From the NCBI RefSeq assembly GCF_038397775.1, contig NZ_CP151650.1, positions 6,095,001 through 6,159,000 on the forward strand: a stretch of DNA of 64,000 nt. The letters run 5' to 3'. The notes under the pieces were generated by a model, which worked only from the letters and a program-made list of their open reading frames with translations, searched no databases and was not told where the DNA came from. A program made the position numbers and the translations under genes. Shown piece by piece: positions 12,645 to 20,907 of the stretch (its first letter is position 1; the number at the start of each line of letters is the position of its first letter). This DNA is from Pseudomonas sp. RC10. Lineage in GTDB: Bacteria; Pseudomonadota; Gammaproteobacteria; Pseudomonadales; Pseudomonadaceae.

Positions 12645-13415
12645 TTAGATCGGGAATTCCATGAACGCCGCGTCGGACGCTTCGAGCAGCTTTTGACGAA
12701 CGAGCTCACGACGGTGGGCGTACAGCGACTGATTGAAGATAAAGACGTCGGCGCTTTTGTTCAGGTCGACAGCCACCGAGTTCCAGTTGACGAACAGAAC
12801 GTTAGTGACGTTGATCCGGGTTTTCGCCTCGACTGCGCCCACGGCCAGCGTGATGACACCGTCTGCGCTTTCGTTGCATCCGCCCACCATGAAACGGGCG
12901 CCACCCGGTTTTTTGGTGCGGCTGTTGAACAGACGGACCGGCTCATCCCCTTGTTTCAGCGCCTCGACAGCGTCACCGGCGATTTGCAGCATCAGCGGTC
13001 CTGCCGCCCCACCAGTGCCGACAGCGGCGATGGAAGAAGCGATGAGGTCCAGACCGATCTTGTCCATGGTCAGGACACGTTCACGGCTGGAGTGGCTGAC
13101 GAACGCGATGTCTTGAGGCGCCCAGTTCAACGCGCGGGTCATGGCTGAACGGAAGGTCTTGTACCACTCGCCATTGTCGCTCACGACGTTGTAACGCTTG
13201 TCCGCCGCCAGGGTGGCGTAGGTGAAGGTGTCCAGCACGTCCTCACGTGCTTGCTGGCTCATGCCTGCGACGAAGCCGAGAACCGCCTGACCTACCACAG
13301 CGCCGCTGGCGGGCTCGATCAGGTCGGTGCGTGCCGTGCGCGCAGTGATGGCAGGAGGAATGGAATCCAGGGAAGGCACGGAGGCCAGGTGATCCAGAAA
13401 CTCTTGGTTGTTCAT
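12645..13415 (-). CDS. Unknown protein, first member of a tandem paralogous trio
   Basis: A 256-residue product without a recognised domain. Start MNNQEFLDHLASVPS has a clear AAGGA ribosome site. A short helical N-terminus is followed by a region shared with the genes downstream, a small-residue patch (SSIAAVGTGGAAGPLM), and a beta-rich second half with NVTNVLFVNWNSVAVDLNK. It ends in ASDAAFMEFPI, the tail shared with the 11239-11883 product. As first gene of the operon it probably follows a promoter in 13416-13500. The trio lies between the retS block and the cobalamin block, which suggests an accessory insertion. Confidence 0.7.
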   Translation of the reverse strand: MNNQEFLDHLASVPSLDSIPPAITARTARTDLIEPASGAVVGQAVLGFVAGMSQQAREDVLDTFTYATLAADKRYNVVSDNGEWYKTFRSAMTRALNWAPQDIAFVSHSSRERVLTMDKIGLDLIASSIAAVGTGGAAGPLMLQIAGDAVEALKQGDEPVRLFNSRTKKPGGARFMVGGCNESADGVITLAVGAVEAKTRINVTNVLFVNWNSVAVDLNKSADVFIFNQSLYAHRRELVRQKLLEASDAAFMEFPI

Positions 13416-13752
13416 TGCTAAGTCCTTTTAAGAAAAGTTGTCCGTCGTGGACGTGATCACCCTAGCGCCAAATGGAGGGTCGGAACGCTGTACCACTCGT
13501 TACATGCGTTCACGATTTCGCATCAAAATAAACGTGAGCAAATGCGCACCACGACCTGAAGCGCCCGCACGCCGGGAGCTTCTGACCATAGAGTGATCGG
13601 ACTGACAATGAGGGGTTAACACCGTGGAAAAGATGCGCGCTCGGCTGGATGCTTTTTCCAGACATCAGGGACGGATTTTTCCCATCGCAGAAACGCTCTT
13701 TCCTACGCAGATACGGAGGGATTCCGAAGTCTCCCTCCTTCACATCTACAAC
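13416..13752. other. Intergenic region, no gene seen
   Basis: About 340 bases between the unknown trio and the end of cobJ. Short reading frames occur on both strands but none has a ribosome site or a convincing composition. It must contain the promoter of the trio; no REP element or terminator is visible. Confidence 0.6.
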
Positions 13753-15465
13753 TTAATGAGAGGGCTTGGCGCCATACCAACGTGGGGTGTACACCCACTG
13801 AGTGCCATCGACGCGTGGAAAGGTGCAGGTCAGCGATGAGCCGACCAGCACCATGGTCCGCATGTCGACTTGTTCGGGGGTGAGCTCGCCCAGTGTAATC
13901 ACGCGCAGAGTCTGGCCCGGTCGGCCAATGTCACGCCCCAAGGTCACCGGCGTTTCTGGCGTGCGATGTTGACGGACAATCTCCAACGCACGCCCCAATT
14001 GCCACGGTCGGGAGCGGGAGATCGGGTTGTAGAACGCCAGCGCCAGGTCTGCCTGACAGGCGAGGTCCAGACGCTTTTCGATGATTTCCCACGATTTGAG
14101 GTTGTCCGACAGGGACATCACGCAGAAGTCATGCCCCAGTGGCGCGCCGGCTTGAGCGGCCGTGGCCAGTGAAGCTGAAACCCCTGGCAGGATCTCCAGA
14201 TCCACCGAATGCCACAGTGGATCATCGGACTCATGCAATGCTTCCAGCACCGCCGCCGCCATGGCGAACACGCCCGGATCACCCGATGATACGACCACCA
14301 CCGAGCGCCCTTGGGCGGCCAGTTCGAAGGCGTGGCGAGCGCGCTGCATTTCCTCCCGATTATCGGTGCAATGCAGCACTTGATCGGTCCGAAACGGCCC
14401 AGCCATGCGCACGTAGGTTTCGTAACCCAGCACATCGTTGGCCCGCGCCAGCTCAGCCTTGACGGCAGGAATCATGAACTCGGCAGCCCCGGGGCCAAGG
14501 CCGATGACGGCGAGCCGACCACGTCCGCGACCGATCTTTTCGATGTCCAGCGGTTGCGGTGCGACGGCAATGGCGAGGCCGTCAATGGGCGTGACCGGGG
14601 GCAGTAACTGGGGCAAGACCTGCTGTGCCATGTCGCTCGGCGACGCTGTCGAAGTAAAGCGCACGGGTACACCCAAGGCATCGGCGGCGGCATGCAATTG
14701 CGGGCGAGCCATGTCGCTTTCACCCGCCAGCAAGCAGGCAAGCGATTGCAGCGCGATGCGCGATTCGTGCAGCGTGGCCTTCACAACGTCGGCGATGTTC
14801 TCGACCGATGCCTCGACCGCCACCAACACATTGCGCGGGTAGATCAGCAGTTCGTTGGCCAACGGCTCACGCTCGGCGTACCCGACATGAATCGCCAGGT
14901 GCGCGTGATCGTCCTCCGGCAATTGCGCTTGCGCCAGCCAAGGCGCCGCACCTTCAATGCGCACGCTTTCACCGGAGAGCAAATCTGAGACGAAACGCTT
15001 GCCCAACTCCAGGTCGGCCAGCGCGTAGCCGGAGGGTGGATTGAGCAGGCAGGTGCCGAAACGCAGCTCGCCGCTGGTGGTGATCGCGGCAGCTGTGTTC
15101 AAGCCCGCAGCAATCTCGCGGGCCATGACGTTGACGCCACCCAGTCCACCCAAGAGCGGCACCACCGCGCTGCCGTCTTCGGCAACGGCAAGAACGGGCG
15201 GCTCGGCGCCCTTCTCCAGCAACACCGGCGCGAGGGTGCGAATGACAATACCCGCCGCACACAGGGCGATGATCGGTGTGTCCTGTTGATACAGCTGACG
15301 AAGCGTCGCGCCAAAATCGGCATAGCTTCGGTCAACCCCTTCAACGCGCTCGATCAACCCGTGAATCAACGCGTCCGGGTACAACTGTTGAATACGCCGC
15401 GCCGTGTTCAGCGCGCCCTTGCCCAAGATGACGATGGCCGGGGCTTTCTGACTGGAAGCGCCCAT
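13753..15465 (-). CDS. cobJ: CbiG-CobJ fusion: cobalamin protein G / precorrin-3B C17-methyltransferase
   Basis: A 570-residue fusion. The N-terminal half is CbiG-like (IALCAAGIVIRTLAP, PLLGGLGGVNVMAREIA), followed by a CbiG C-terminal/CobE-like stretch (LLIYPRNVLVAVEAS). From about residue 335 comes the SAM-dependent tetrapyrrole methylase CobJ (AVIGLGPGAAEFMIPAV, SSGDPGVFAMAAAVLE, AFYNPISRSRPWQL), which methylates C17 and contracts the corrin ring. The ATG at 15465 overlaps the cobI stop as TGATG and has AAGGTGG 8 bases upstream; a GTG at 15477 is the alternative. It is the last gene of the leftward cobGHIJ operon. Confidence 0.93.
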   Translation of the reverse strand: MGASSQKAPAIVILGKGALNTARRIQQLYPDALIHGLIERVEGVDRSYADFGATLRQLYQQDTPIIALCAAGIVIRTLAPVLLEKGAEPPVLAVAEDGSAVVPLLGGLGGVNVMAREIAAGLNTAAAITTSGELRFGTCLLNPPSGYALADLELGKRFVSDLLSGESVRIEGAAPWLAQAQLPEDDHAHLAIHVGYAEREPLANELLIYPRNVLVAVEASVENIADVVKATLHESRIALQSLACLLAGESDMARPQLHAAADALGVPVRFTSTASPSDMAQQVLPQLLPPVTPIDGLAIAVAPQPLDIEKIGRGRGRLAVIGLGPGAAEFMIPAVKAELARANDVLGYETYVRMAGPFRTDQVLHCTDNREEMQRARHAFELAAQGRSVVVVSSGDPGVFAMAAAVLEALHESDDPLWHSVDLEILPGVSASLATAAQAGAPLGHDFCVMSLSDNLKSWEIIEKRLDLACQADLALAFYNPISRSRPWQLGRALEIVRQHRTPETPVTLGRDIGRPGQTLRVITLGELTPEQVDMRTMVLVGSSLTCTFPRVDGTQWVYTPRWYGAKPSH

Positions 15466-16199
15466 CAGCCTTGCCACCTTTCGCCGGGTACGATGATCAG
15501 CGAGAAATACGGCGACGACATCGGATCGACCTCGGCCAACGGCACGATTTTCTGATTGCTCATGGTGGCGCGCTCGACATACAGCGCGCGTTCCGCCAAG
15601 CCCGTTTCCACCAATACCTGGCGCACTTTCGGCAGGTTGCGGCCCAGCTTCATGATGACCGCCGCGTCGGCGTCCACCAGCTTGCGTTTGAGCTCATCGG
15701 CGGACAACACGCCCGACAGCACCGACAGGCTCTGATTGCGATACACCAGGGGCGCACCCAAAACGGAGGCGCCGCCGAGCATCGAGCAGACACCCGGCAC
15801 CACTTCAGCTTCGTAGCGCTCAGCCAAGCGGTCGTGCAGGTACATGTAGGAGCCGTAGAAGAACGGGTCACCCTCACAGATGACCGCCACGTCGCGACCG
15901 GCATCCAGATGCGCGGCAACGTCGAGGCTGGCGGTGTCGTAGAAATCGCTGATGATCTGCTCGTAGGACATCGGCTCGGGCAGCACTTCGGTGGTCACCG
16001 GATACACCAGTGGCATCAGCGTTTGAGCGTCTTGCAGATGCGCTTCGATGATGCCGAAGGCATTGCCCTTCTTGCCCTTGGCGACGAAATACGCCACCAC
16101 CGGCGACTCGCGCAACAGGCGAAGCGCCTTGACGGTGATCAGCTCAGGATCACCGGGCCCCACGCCCAGACCAATCAGACGACCGCGAGCCTGCATCAT
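15465..16199 (-). CDS. cobI: Precorrin-2 C20-methyltransferase
   Basis: A 244-residue tetrapyrrole methylase converting precorrin-2 to precorrin-3A. Motifs: [20 protein letters not shown] at the N-terminus, [19 protein letters not shown], and [14 protein letters not shown]. Two ATG codons stand in tandem; the second (16196) has better spacing from a GGAGG site and would overlap the cobH stop as TGATG. Both arrangements imply translational coupling. Confidence 0.95.
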   Translation of the reverse strand: MMQARGRLIGLGVGPGDPELITVKALRLLRESPVVAYFVAKGKKGNAFGIIEAHLQDAQTLMPLVYPVTTEVLPEPMSYEQIISDFYDTASLDVAAHLDAGRDVAVICEGDPFFYGSYMYLHDRLAERYEAEVVPGVCSMLGGASVLGAPLVYRNQSLSVLSGVLSADELKRKLVDADAAVIMKLGRNLPKVRQVLVETGLAERALYVERATMSNQKIVPLAEVDPMSSPYFSLIIVPGERWQG

Positions 16200-16822
16200 T
16201 CGACCTCCGTGGCGAGGGCGTTAACCGCAGCGGCAGCCATGGCACTGCCGCCACGACGGCCCTGCATGATCACGTACGGCACGCCTCGGCTGTCAGCGGC
16301 GAGCATGTCCTTGGATTCCGCAGCCCCGACGAAGCCGACCGGAAATCCGAGGATCAGCGCGGGTTTCGGAGCGCCAGCGTCGATCATCTCCAGCAGGTAA
16401 AACAACGCGGTCGGTGCGTTGCCGATGACCACGACCGCGCCTTCCAGATGTGGGCGCCACAATTCCAGCGCAGCGGCGGAACGGGTGTTGCCCAGCTCAC
16501 GGGCCAGTTCGGGCACACCTTCGTTTTTCAGGGTGCAGATGACCTGATTGTTCGCGGTCAAACGGGCGCGGGTCACGCCTTCAGCCACCATGTGCGCATC
16601 ACACAAAATCGGCGCGCCTGCCGCCAGGGCTTGACGCCCTGCCGTGCCAGCGCCGGGCGAGAAGCGCAGCCCTTCGACCGCATCGACCATGCCGCACGCG
16701 TGGATCACGCGCACAGCGAGCTTTTCCAGGTCGGCCGGAATGGTGTCGAGCCGGGCTTCGGCGCGAATGATCGCGAAGGAGTTGCGATAAATCTTCTGGC
16801 CGTCGCGGATGTAATCAATCAT
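16196..16822 (-). CDS. cobH: Precorrin-8X methylmutase
   Basis: A 208-residue enzyme that moves the methyl group from C11 to C12, giving hydrogenobyrinate. The active-site histidine is in [12 protein letters not shown] near residue 40, and the family core [26 protein letters not shown] and [13 protein letters not shown] is intact. Normal family length. The ATG overlaps the cobG stop by 8 bases. Confidence 0.95.
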   Translation of the reverse strand: MIDYIRDGQKIYRNSFAIIRAEARLDTIPADLEKLAVRVIHACGMVDAVEGLRFSPGAGTAGRQALAAGAPILCDAHMVAEGVTRARLTANNQVICTLKNEGVPELARELGNTRSAAALELWRPHLEGAVVVIGNAPTALFYLLEMIDAGAPKPALILGFPVGFVGAAESKDMLAADSRGVPYVIMQGRRGGSAMAAAAVNALATEVE

Positions 16823-18251
16823 CGGTGTTGCTCCGTGAGTCGGCGGTCAACAACGCACCGACTGCTTCTATAGTGAGGTCACGCCCTCGCAGCTCGCCAA
16901 AACCCGGCTGTTCTGCGTGGCGAAAATACAGGTCGTAACGGCCAGCGGACACCGCCAGCAACGTAATCGGCGCGACATGAGCGGCGGCGCAGGACCGGTC
17001 GCAACCCGACAGGTGCACAGCCTGGCTGACACCCTCGCGTTGCAGGCAGGCCGCCAGTTGCCGCGCATCGGCCTTGGTGTCTGCCAGCCCTTTGCCGCAG
17101 GCGGCGGAGCCGGTGCAGGCAATCATCTGCGACAGGGCTTGATCGGCGTCGCACAGCAGGCCCGCCTTACGTAAACCGTCGACAGCACGCGAACCGTTTT
17201 CAGTGCGGACATTGCGCAACATCAGGCTCTGCCATGGGGTCATTGCCAGGGTGCCGTCACCCAGCTCAACGGCGAGCGTCGCAGCGCTGCGCAACATGGA
17301 CGGATTCAAGCGCCCTAAAGGCACGACAGCACCCACCGAGGTGAAATCCGGATGGCGCTGTGGATAAAACCCGATGTGCGCATTGAGTCTGATCGGCGTG
17401 CGACGCCACGTGGTTATTTTTTGATCAACCCGCACGGAATACGGCAAACGCTCCAAGAGCTGTGCGAGGAACTGATCGGCAGGCATGTCGGCCAGCAGAT
17501 GGCGCATGCGGGCCTGATCGGGACGCGCGTGTTCGAGGAACAACTCCAGAACCGCCACCACCAGATCATGCCCGGCATCCAGCGACACCGCCGCCAGCGG
17601 CGAGTCGGTCGCAGGACAACCCGCCAGGCCAAAGCCCAGCAGCGTCTCGTCCTCCACGCTCAGCGCTGACAGCCACAGATCGTGAGGGTGTTCGAGCATC
17701 GCCACGCCTTCGCCCGCGTCCAGCGACACGGCGAACTTCGGCGACAGCTCGTGAAAGCGGGGATGGGTTTCCAGCGTGTGCAGGAGCTTCGCAGCCAGCG
17801 GACGCACGTCGAACAGTTGCTCGGGATCGACACCCGCCGTGGGGCTCAGCATGAGATTGCGCACGTCATCGCTGGCGGGATTTTTTGGGCCGAGGCCCGC
17901 ATCCAGCAACGTCGTGATCAAACCCTCGTGATCGGCACCGATGCCACGAATCTGCACGTTGCCGCGATTCGTCGCCTCAATTACCCCGCCCGCGAAGTGC
18001 TCGGCAGCATCAGCCACGGCGAACGCCTGCCCAGCCGTGATCACGCCGCCGGGCAGCTTGATCCGACAGATACCTCCATCCAGCGCCGGGACGATACGCA
18101 ACAACCCCGGACAAGCCGAGGGGCGTAGGGGCGCAACGGGAATACGAGCAGACAGCGGCTCGGCCAAAGGGTCACCTGACGTGATCGGGTCGGGAAGTGC
18201 AGATCGCGGGATCTGTGAGGGCGGTATTATGCCTGCTTTGGCGGCAGGCAT
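16815..18251 (-). CDS. cobG: Precorrin-3B synthase (oxygen-dependent)
   Basis: A nitrite/sulfite-reductase-like [4Fe-4S] protein that hydroxylates precorrin-3A with O2, marking the aerobic corrin route. Seen: RPSACPGLLRIVPALDGGI at the start of the core, the ferredoxin-like repeat, and cluster ligands in ACTGSAACGKGLA and SGCDRSCAA. The first ATG (18251) gives 478 residues, but residues 1-40 do not look like the family and the DNA there contains the motif repeated before cobL. A downstream start, for example the TTG near 18170 or one closer to RPSACPG, is plausible, so the 5' end is uncertain. First gene of cobGHIJ. Confidence 0.9.
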   Translation of the reverse strand: MPAAKAGIIPPSQIPRSALPDPITSGDPLAEPLSARIPVAPLRPSACPGLLRIVPALDGGICRIKLPGGVITAGQAFAVADAAEHFAGGVIEATNRGNVQIRGIGADHEGLITTLLDAGLGPKNPASDDVRNLMLSPTAGVDPEQLFDVRPLAAKLLHTLETHPRFHELSPKFAVSLDAGEGVAMLEHPHDLWLSALSVEDETLLGFGLAGCPATDSPLAAVSLDAGHDLVVAVLELFLEHARPDQARMRHLLADMPADQFLAQLLERLPYSVRVDQKITTWRRTPIRLNAHIGFYPQRHPDFTSVGAVVPLGRLNPSMLRSAATLAVELGDGTLAMTPWQSLMLRNVRTENGSRAVDGLRKAGLLCDADQALSQMIACTGSAACGKGLADTKADARQLAACLQREGVSQAVHLSGCDRSCAAAHVAPITLLAVSAGRYDLYFRHAEQPGFGELRGRDLTIEAVGALLTADSRSNTDD

Positions 18252-18268
18252 GAAAAGGCGGTCTGTCG
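18222..18268. other. Left copy of a promoter-like motif repeated before cobL
   Basis: CGGTATTATG is followed 37 bases later by CGGTCTGTCG. The region before cobL (20835-20882) has CGGTATCATG followed 38 bases later by CGGTCTGTCG. The pair brackets the accessory block that separates cobG from cobL. Confidence 0.5.
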
Positions 18269-18283
18269 GATGGGAAGTGTGCG

Positions 18284-18655
18284 TTACCAGAATGCGCCGA
18301 GGAGGGCCCCGACTATGAACACGCCACAGCTACCCACTCCTGTAAACCGCACAGGAAGGTACACCCATCGCCGGTGTCGAAGGGAAAGGCTGTTCACTTG
18401 CTCAACATCGATCAAGCCTTTCCGTTCAAGAAGCCGAGAGGACGTCAACACCAGCCTGAGCATTGAATACCGGTACATTTTCCCGGCATGACTGTACGGC
18501 CCCCAGAATTTCTTGGCATCCGTGACCAGTTTGCAGCTGTACAAATGCCGTTCAATCTCGGGGAGGATGAAATAGGCGGCGTAGAGCATGAAGAGAAAAC
18601 CGATGAGCTGCACTACCGCAGCCGTAATGCCCGTCCACATCAATAGCGTTACCAA
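18284..18655 (-). CDS. Two-helix membrane protein, putative immunity paralogue 3
   Basis: A 123-residue membrane protein of no recognised family. An N-terminal helix (about residues 8-30), a roughly 75-residue basic loop and a C-terminal helix are seen. It is clearly related to the product at 19150-19524: LPEIERHLYSCK-VTDA--FWGPYSH-G-MYRYSML is almost the same in both. Start is a TTG overlapping the stop of the preceding gene (TTGGTAA); this gives the same length as the two paralogues. An ATG at 18640 is an alternative that would cut the first helix. Inferred role: a membrane immunity protein for the glycine-rich protein encoded upstream. Confidence 0.65.
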   Translation of the reverse strand: MVTLLMWTGITAAVVQLIGFLFMLYAAYFILPEIERHLYSCKLVTDAKKFWGPYSHAGKMYRYSMLRLVLTSSRLLERKGLIDVEQVNSLSLRHRRWVYLPVRFTGVGSCGVFIVGALLGAFW

Positions 18656-19023
18656 AGTTTGCCCAGCAGCGCCAAAGCAATCATCCCAACGACGAAACCT
18701 CCCAGCCCGATCGTGTCAGGTATGCAAATCCACCGCCTCAGGTGAGAGGGCACCTGCTTGACCTCGCCGACATCCACCAGCCCATTCTCAAATAGAAGCT
18801 CGGTGGATGTCAGCGCAAGGTTGACTGCCACCAATCTGTGTCGTCTACCTACGAAGCCACTGCCGCTCCACAGCAAGCGTGCGTCTTCGACGATTTTGCA
18901 ACTTTTTAGTTGGGCTTCAACTTTTTCCAATACGAAGTATTTGACGTAGACATCCATGCAAAAACTCACAACCACAATCACGCCTGATATCAAAGCGATC
19001 CATTCCAAAAAACGGTCACTCAT
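18649..19023 (-). CDS. Two-helix membrane protein, putative immunity paralogue 2 (diverged)
   Basis: A 124-residue protein with the same layout as its neighbours: helix, soluble loop, helix, ending LGKLW like the LTGRLW of paralogue 1. It keeps the SCKIV-DA---W, LALTS--LL---GL-DV-EV and RRW-CIP pattern but has lost the GPYSH motif. The ATG at 19023 (MSDRFLEWI) is chosen over one at 19029 because it overlaps a TGA as ATGAGTGA, exactly as paralogue 1 overlaps the end of the large gene (GTGAATGA). The overlapped TGA ends a remnant of a second large gene. Lower GC than the cob genes around it. Confidence 0.65.
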   Translation of the reverse strand: MSDRFLEWIALISGVIVVVSFCMDVYVKYFVLEKVEAQLKSCKIVEDARLLWSGSGFVGRRHRLVAVNLALTSTELLFENGLVDVGEVKQVPSHLRRWICIPDTIGLGGFVVGMIALALLGKLW

Positions 19024-19149
19024 CGCCAATCAACTCGTAGAGCATCGCTCCACCCGCCTCAGTTATAACCGCCGCAGACCTACGGAATGAGCCGTATAAG
19101 ACGCTAGCCAAAAGTTACGAGCCAGCTCCGCCTATGAACACAGTGAGGG
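19016..19149 (-). pseudogene. 3' remnant of a second copy of the large glycine-rich gene
   Basis: The 130 bases between paralogue 1 and paralogue 2 read, in one frame, VFIGGAGS, a stop, then LASVLYGSFRR... ending EAGGAMLYELIGDE and TGA. The intact gene at 19517-20491 ends GGSVAGEVLSTMLYEVIEGE and TGA. The shared MLYE-I--E end, the glycine-rich stretch before it, and the identical 8-base overlap with the following immunity-like gene suggest a decayed gene end. Similarity is short, so this is a supported inference rather than proof. Confidence 0.55.
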
Positions 19150-19524
19150 CTACCAAAGCCGTCCTGTAAGCGCCAGCGCCGTCAACATTGTGATAAGGCC
19201 GATGCCTCCGATCCTCGACGGAATGCTTATCCAACGTCGATGCTTTACAGAAAGGCTGCGCACTTGTTCGAGATCAATCAGGCCATGCTTGTGCAAAAGC
19301 CGGGGAGACGTCAGTACCAAGCTGAGCATCGAGTAGCGATACATCCTTCCCGGATGGCTGTACGGGCCCCAAAATCTAATGGCATCTGTAACGATTTTGC
19401 AGTTGTACAACCGTCGTTCAATCTCAGGGAGGACACGGTACGCGGCATAGAGCGCAAGGCAATGTCCAATGAGTAAAAAACCGGCTGAGATAAGAGCAAC
19501 CCACAATAAGAAAAGATCATTCAC
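19150..19524 (-). CDS. Two-helix membrane protein, putative immunity paralogue 1
   Basis: A 124-residue membrane protein, unknown family. Helix one is about residues 4-28 (LLWVALISAGFLLIGHCLAL), then LPEIERRLYNCKIVTDAIRF, WGPYSHPGRMYRYSML, HRRWISIPSR and a C-terminal helix. The GTG at 19524 overlaps the upstream stop as GTGAATGA and has GAGG 9 bases upstream; an ATG at 19539 would add five residues. Being coupled to the large gene makes it the likely cognate immunity protein if that gene is a toxin. Two paralogues follow it. Confidence 0.68.
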   Translation of the reverse strand: MNDLFLLWVALISAGFLLIGHCLALYAAYRVLPEIERRLYNCKIVTDAIRFWGPYSHPGRMYRYSMLSLVLTSPRLLHKHGLIDLEQVRSLSVKHRRWISIPSRIGGIGLITMLTALALTGRLW

Positions 19525-20491
19525 CTTCAATGACCTCATACAACATCGTACTTAACACCTCTCCAGCAACCGAACCGCCCTTGCCAGCCCCCCAGCCAGC
19601 CAGCGCACCTCCCGCGATCCCGCATACGACAACACTCGCGCCACGAGACGGTCCCGCCATCCTCAGACACAGTTGGGCTGCAGCGGGGCCCGCGACAGCT
19701 CCACCTTTCCACGCCACCGGAATCCCAAGCATCATCTTCCCCACCTCCACAAACTTCGCCTTCGTGCATTGCTGTTCGCGCCCCGTCGAGCAGGCCTCCT
19801 TGATTTCCAATCCACCGGCGCCAACGTCCAGCATCACGCCCACCACCGTTCCCGAGCTCAAATGACGTGCCACGTTGCCCATGCGTTTGATGTTCTTCGC
19901 ATAGCTGGCGATCTCGCCGGTGTGCAGGTATCGCTTGCTGGAGATCCCCAGCATTTTCTTGATCGACGAGTTGTTCTTGAGCCCAGTTCCCCAGCGTCCG
20001 ATCCCGCGTAGCTGGCCGTCGAGCGTGCTGAAAAGCGCCTTTCGCTGTGCGAGAAACTGATCCTTGGTGAACACCCCGAAGCGCCATTTCTGATACGCCG
20101 TACCGATGTCTTTCAGCGTGTCCTGCACCTGATTCAGGTGCGTTGCCCACGCCGAGGTGGCACTGCCGACGCCGATGGAGCCGTAGGTCATGATGCTTTG
20201 CAGCAAGTCGTAATTGTGGGTCTGCAGGTGTGCGCTGGCGTTGTTGCTGCCCAAGAGGGTCTGATGGACGTTTCGAGCATGGAACATGAGCATTTCCTCG
20301 TCCGGTGTGCACATCTCCGTTGAGTCGTCACCCACGATGATCAACTCTCCCGGCTTGCCCATGCCCCCCAAGCCGAGGTGAGCGTTGACCCGGTCGAATT
20401 TCTGGTGGGCGCGCCCACCCATCACGAGACCCTCTCGATACCAGGAGAGGCTGCGTTTTCCGTCATTGATGAGCGCGTAAGGCGTGGACAT
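19517..20491 (-). CDS. Glycine-rich membrane-active-looking protein, candidate secreted toxin
   Basis: A 324-residue protein I cannot place in a named family. It has no Sec signal peptide. Residues 1-80 (MSTPYALINDGKRSLSWYRE, GELIIVGDDSTEMC) look like a globular domain, residues 80-200 are helical, and residues 205-320 contain three hydrophobic, glycine-rich segments (GTVVGVMLDVGAGGLEI, WKGGAVAGPAAAQLCL, VVCGIAGGALAGWGAGKGG) with glycine-zipper spacing typical of pore-forming or membrane-inserting proteins. ATG has an AGGA site 9 bases upstream. Followed and overlapped by small membrane proteins, the usual arrangement of pore-forming toxin plus membrane immunity. A type VI secretion effector is my preferred guess; no VgrG, PAAR or chaperone gene is nearby. 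Confidence 0.6.
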   Translation of the reverse strand: MSTPYALINDGKRSLSWYREGLVMGGRAHQKFDRVNAHLGLGGMGKPGELIIVGDDSTEMCTPDEEMLMFHARNVHQTLLGSNNASAHLQTHNYDLLQSIMTYGSIGVGSATSAWATHLNQVQDTLKDIGTAYQKWRFGVFTKDQFLAQRKALFSTLDGQLRGIGRWGTGLKNNSSIKKMLGISSKRYLHTGEIASYAKNIKRMGNVARHLSSGTVVGVMLDVGAGGLEIKEACSTGREQQCTKAKFVEVGKMMLGIPVAWKGGAVAGPAAAQLCLRMAGPSRGASVVVCGIAGGALAGWGAGKGGSVAGEVLSTMLYEVIEGE

Positions 20492-20689
20492 GCAGGGATC
20501 GTCCTGATCGTTTGAAGAAGGCGAGGACGATAGGGGTCGGTTTTGGGGGTTGTCAGTAGATGCCGCGGGGATTTGGGCATGACTACGGAAGTTTCAGAAA
20601 TGCCCTACTTCCGATCTTCAAATGCCTGACAAACGCATGGGCGCAGGCAGATCATTCAGCCACATCCGAATGAATGCCGGGCCCGGAAT

Positions 20690-20781
20690 CTGTAGGAGCG
20701 AATTTATTCGCGAAGCGGCCTCACATTCGATACATCTTTTTCGCCCATGAAGACGTCTCGCGAATGAATTCGCTCCCACAG
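20690..20781. repeat. REP doublet, family C
   Basis: GTAGGAGCGAATTTATTCGCGA and the inverted copy CGCGAATGAATTCGCTCCCACAG in reverse, about 45 bases apart. Confidence 0.88.
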
Positions 20782-20834
20782 AGGATTGCGCTCATCTTTG
20801 CGACAGGCCCATGGACGACGAGGCCCTGCCAGCG

Positions 20835-20882
20835 CGGTATCATGCCCACCTTTATCCACAGGCCTTTCAAATCGGTCTGTCG
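20835..20882 (+). promoter_or_regulatory. Likely cobL promoter; right copy of the repeated motif
   Basis: CGGTATCATGCCCACC holds a TATCAT -10 about 65 bases before cobL, like the motif before dusB. It is followed at the same spacing as in 18222-18268 by CGGTCTGTCG. A TTATCCACA lies at 20852. Confidence 0.45.
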
Positions 20883-20907
20883 CAAGCATTGGGTCTGAGG
20901 GCAATAC

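Larger units (their letters stand above)
20492..20907. other. Intergenic region between the accessory block and cobL
   Basis: No gene is seen. It contains a family C REP doublet (20690-20781), the cobL promoter-like motif and a lone TTATCCACA. I looked for the B12-box and other conserved segments of a cobalamin riboswitch and found none. Confidence 0.6.

Noticed and set aside
13510-13743. Short reading frame upstream of the unknown trio
   Set aside because: No ribosome site, no signal, and random-looking composition; treated as intergenic.
20852-20860. Lone TTATCCACA before cobL, and copies inside cobG, cbiD, urtA, ureC and the AGE gene
   Set aside because: Single copies in coding or promoter DNA; not evidence for an origin. 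Only the multi-copy non-coding cluster at 57410-57895 was kept.
20492-20907. Cobalamin riboswitch before the cob genes
   Set aside because: No B12-box (GCCACTG-like) or conserved core was found here; only about 30 bases separate cobG from the preceding gene, too few for one on that side.
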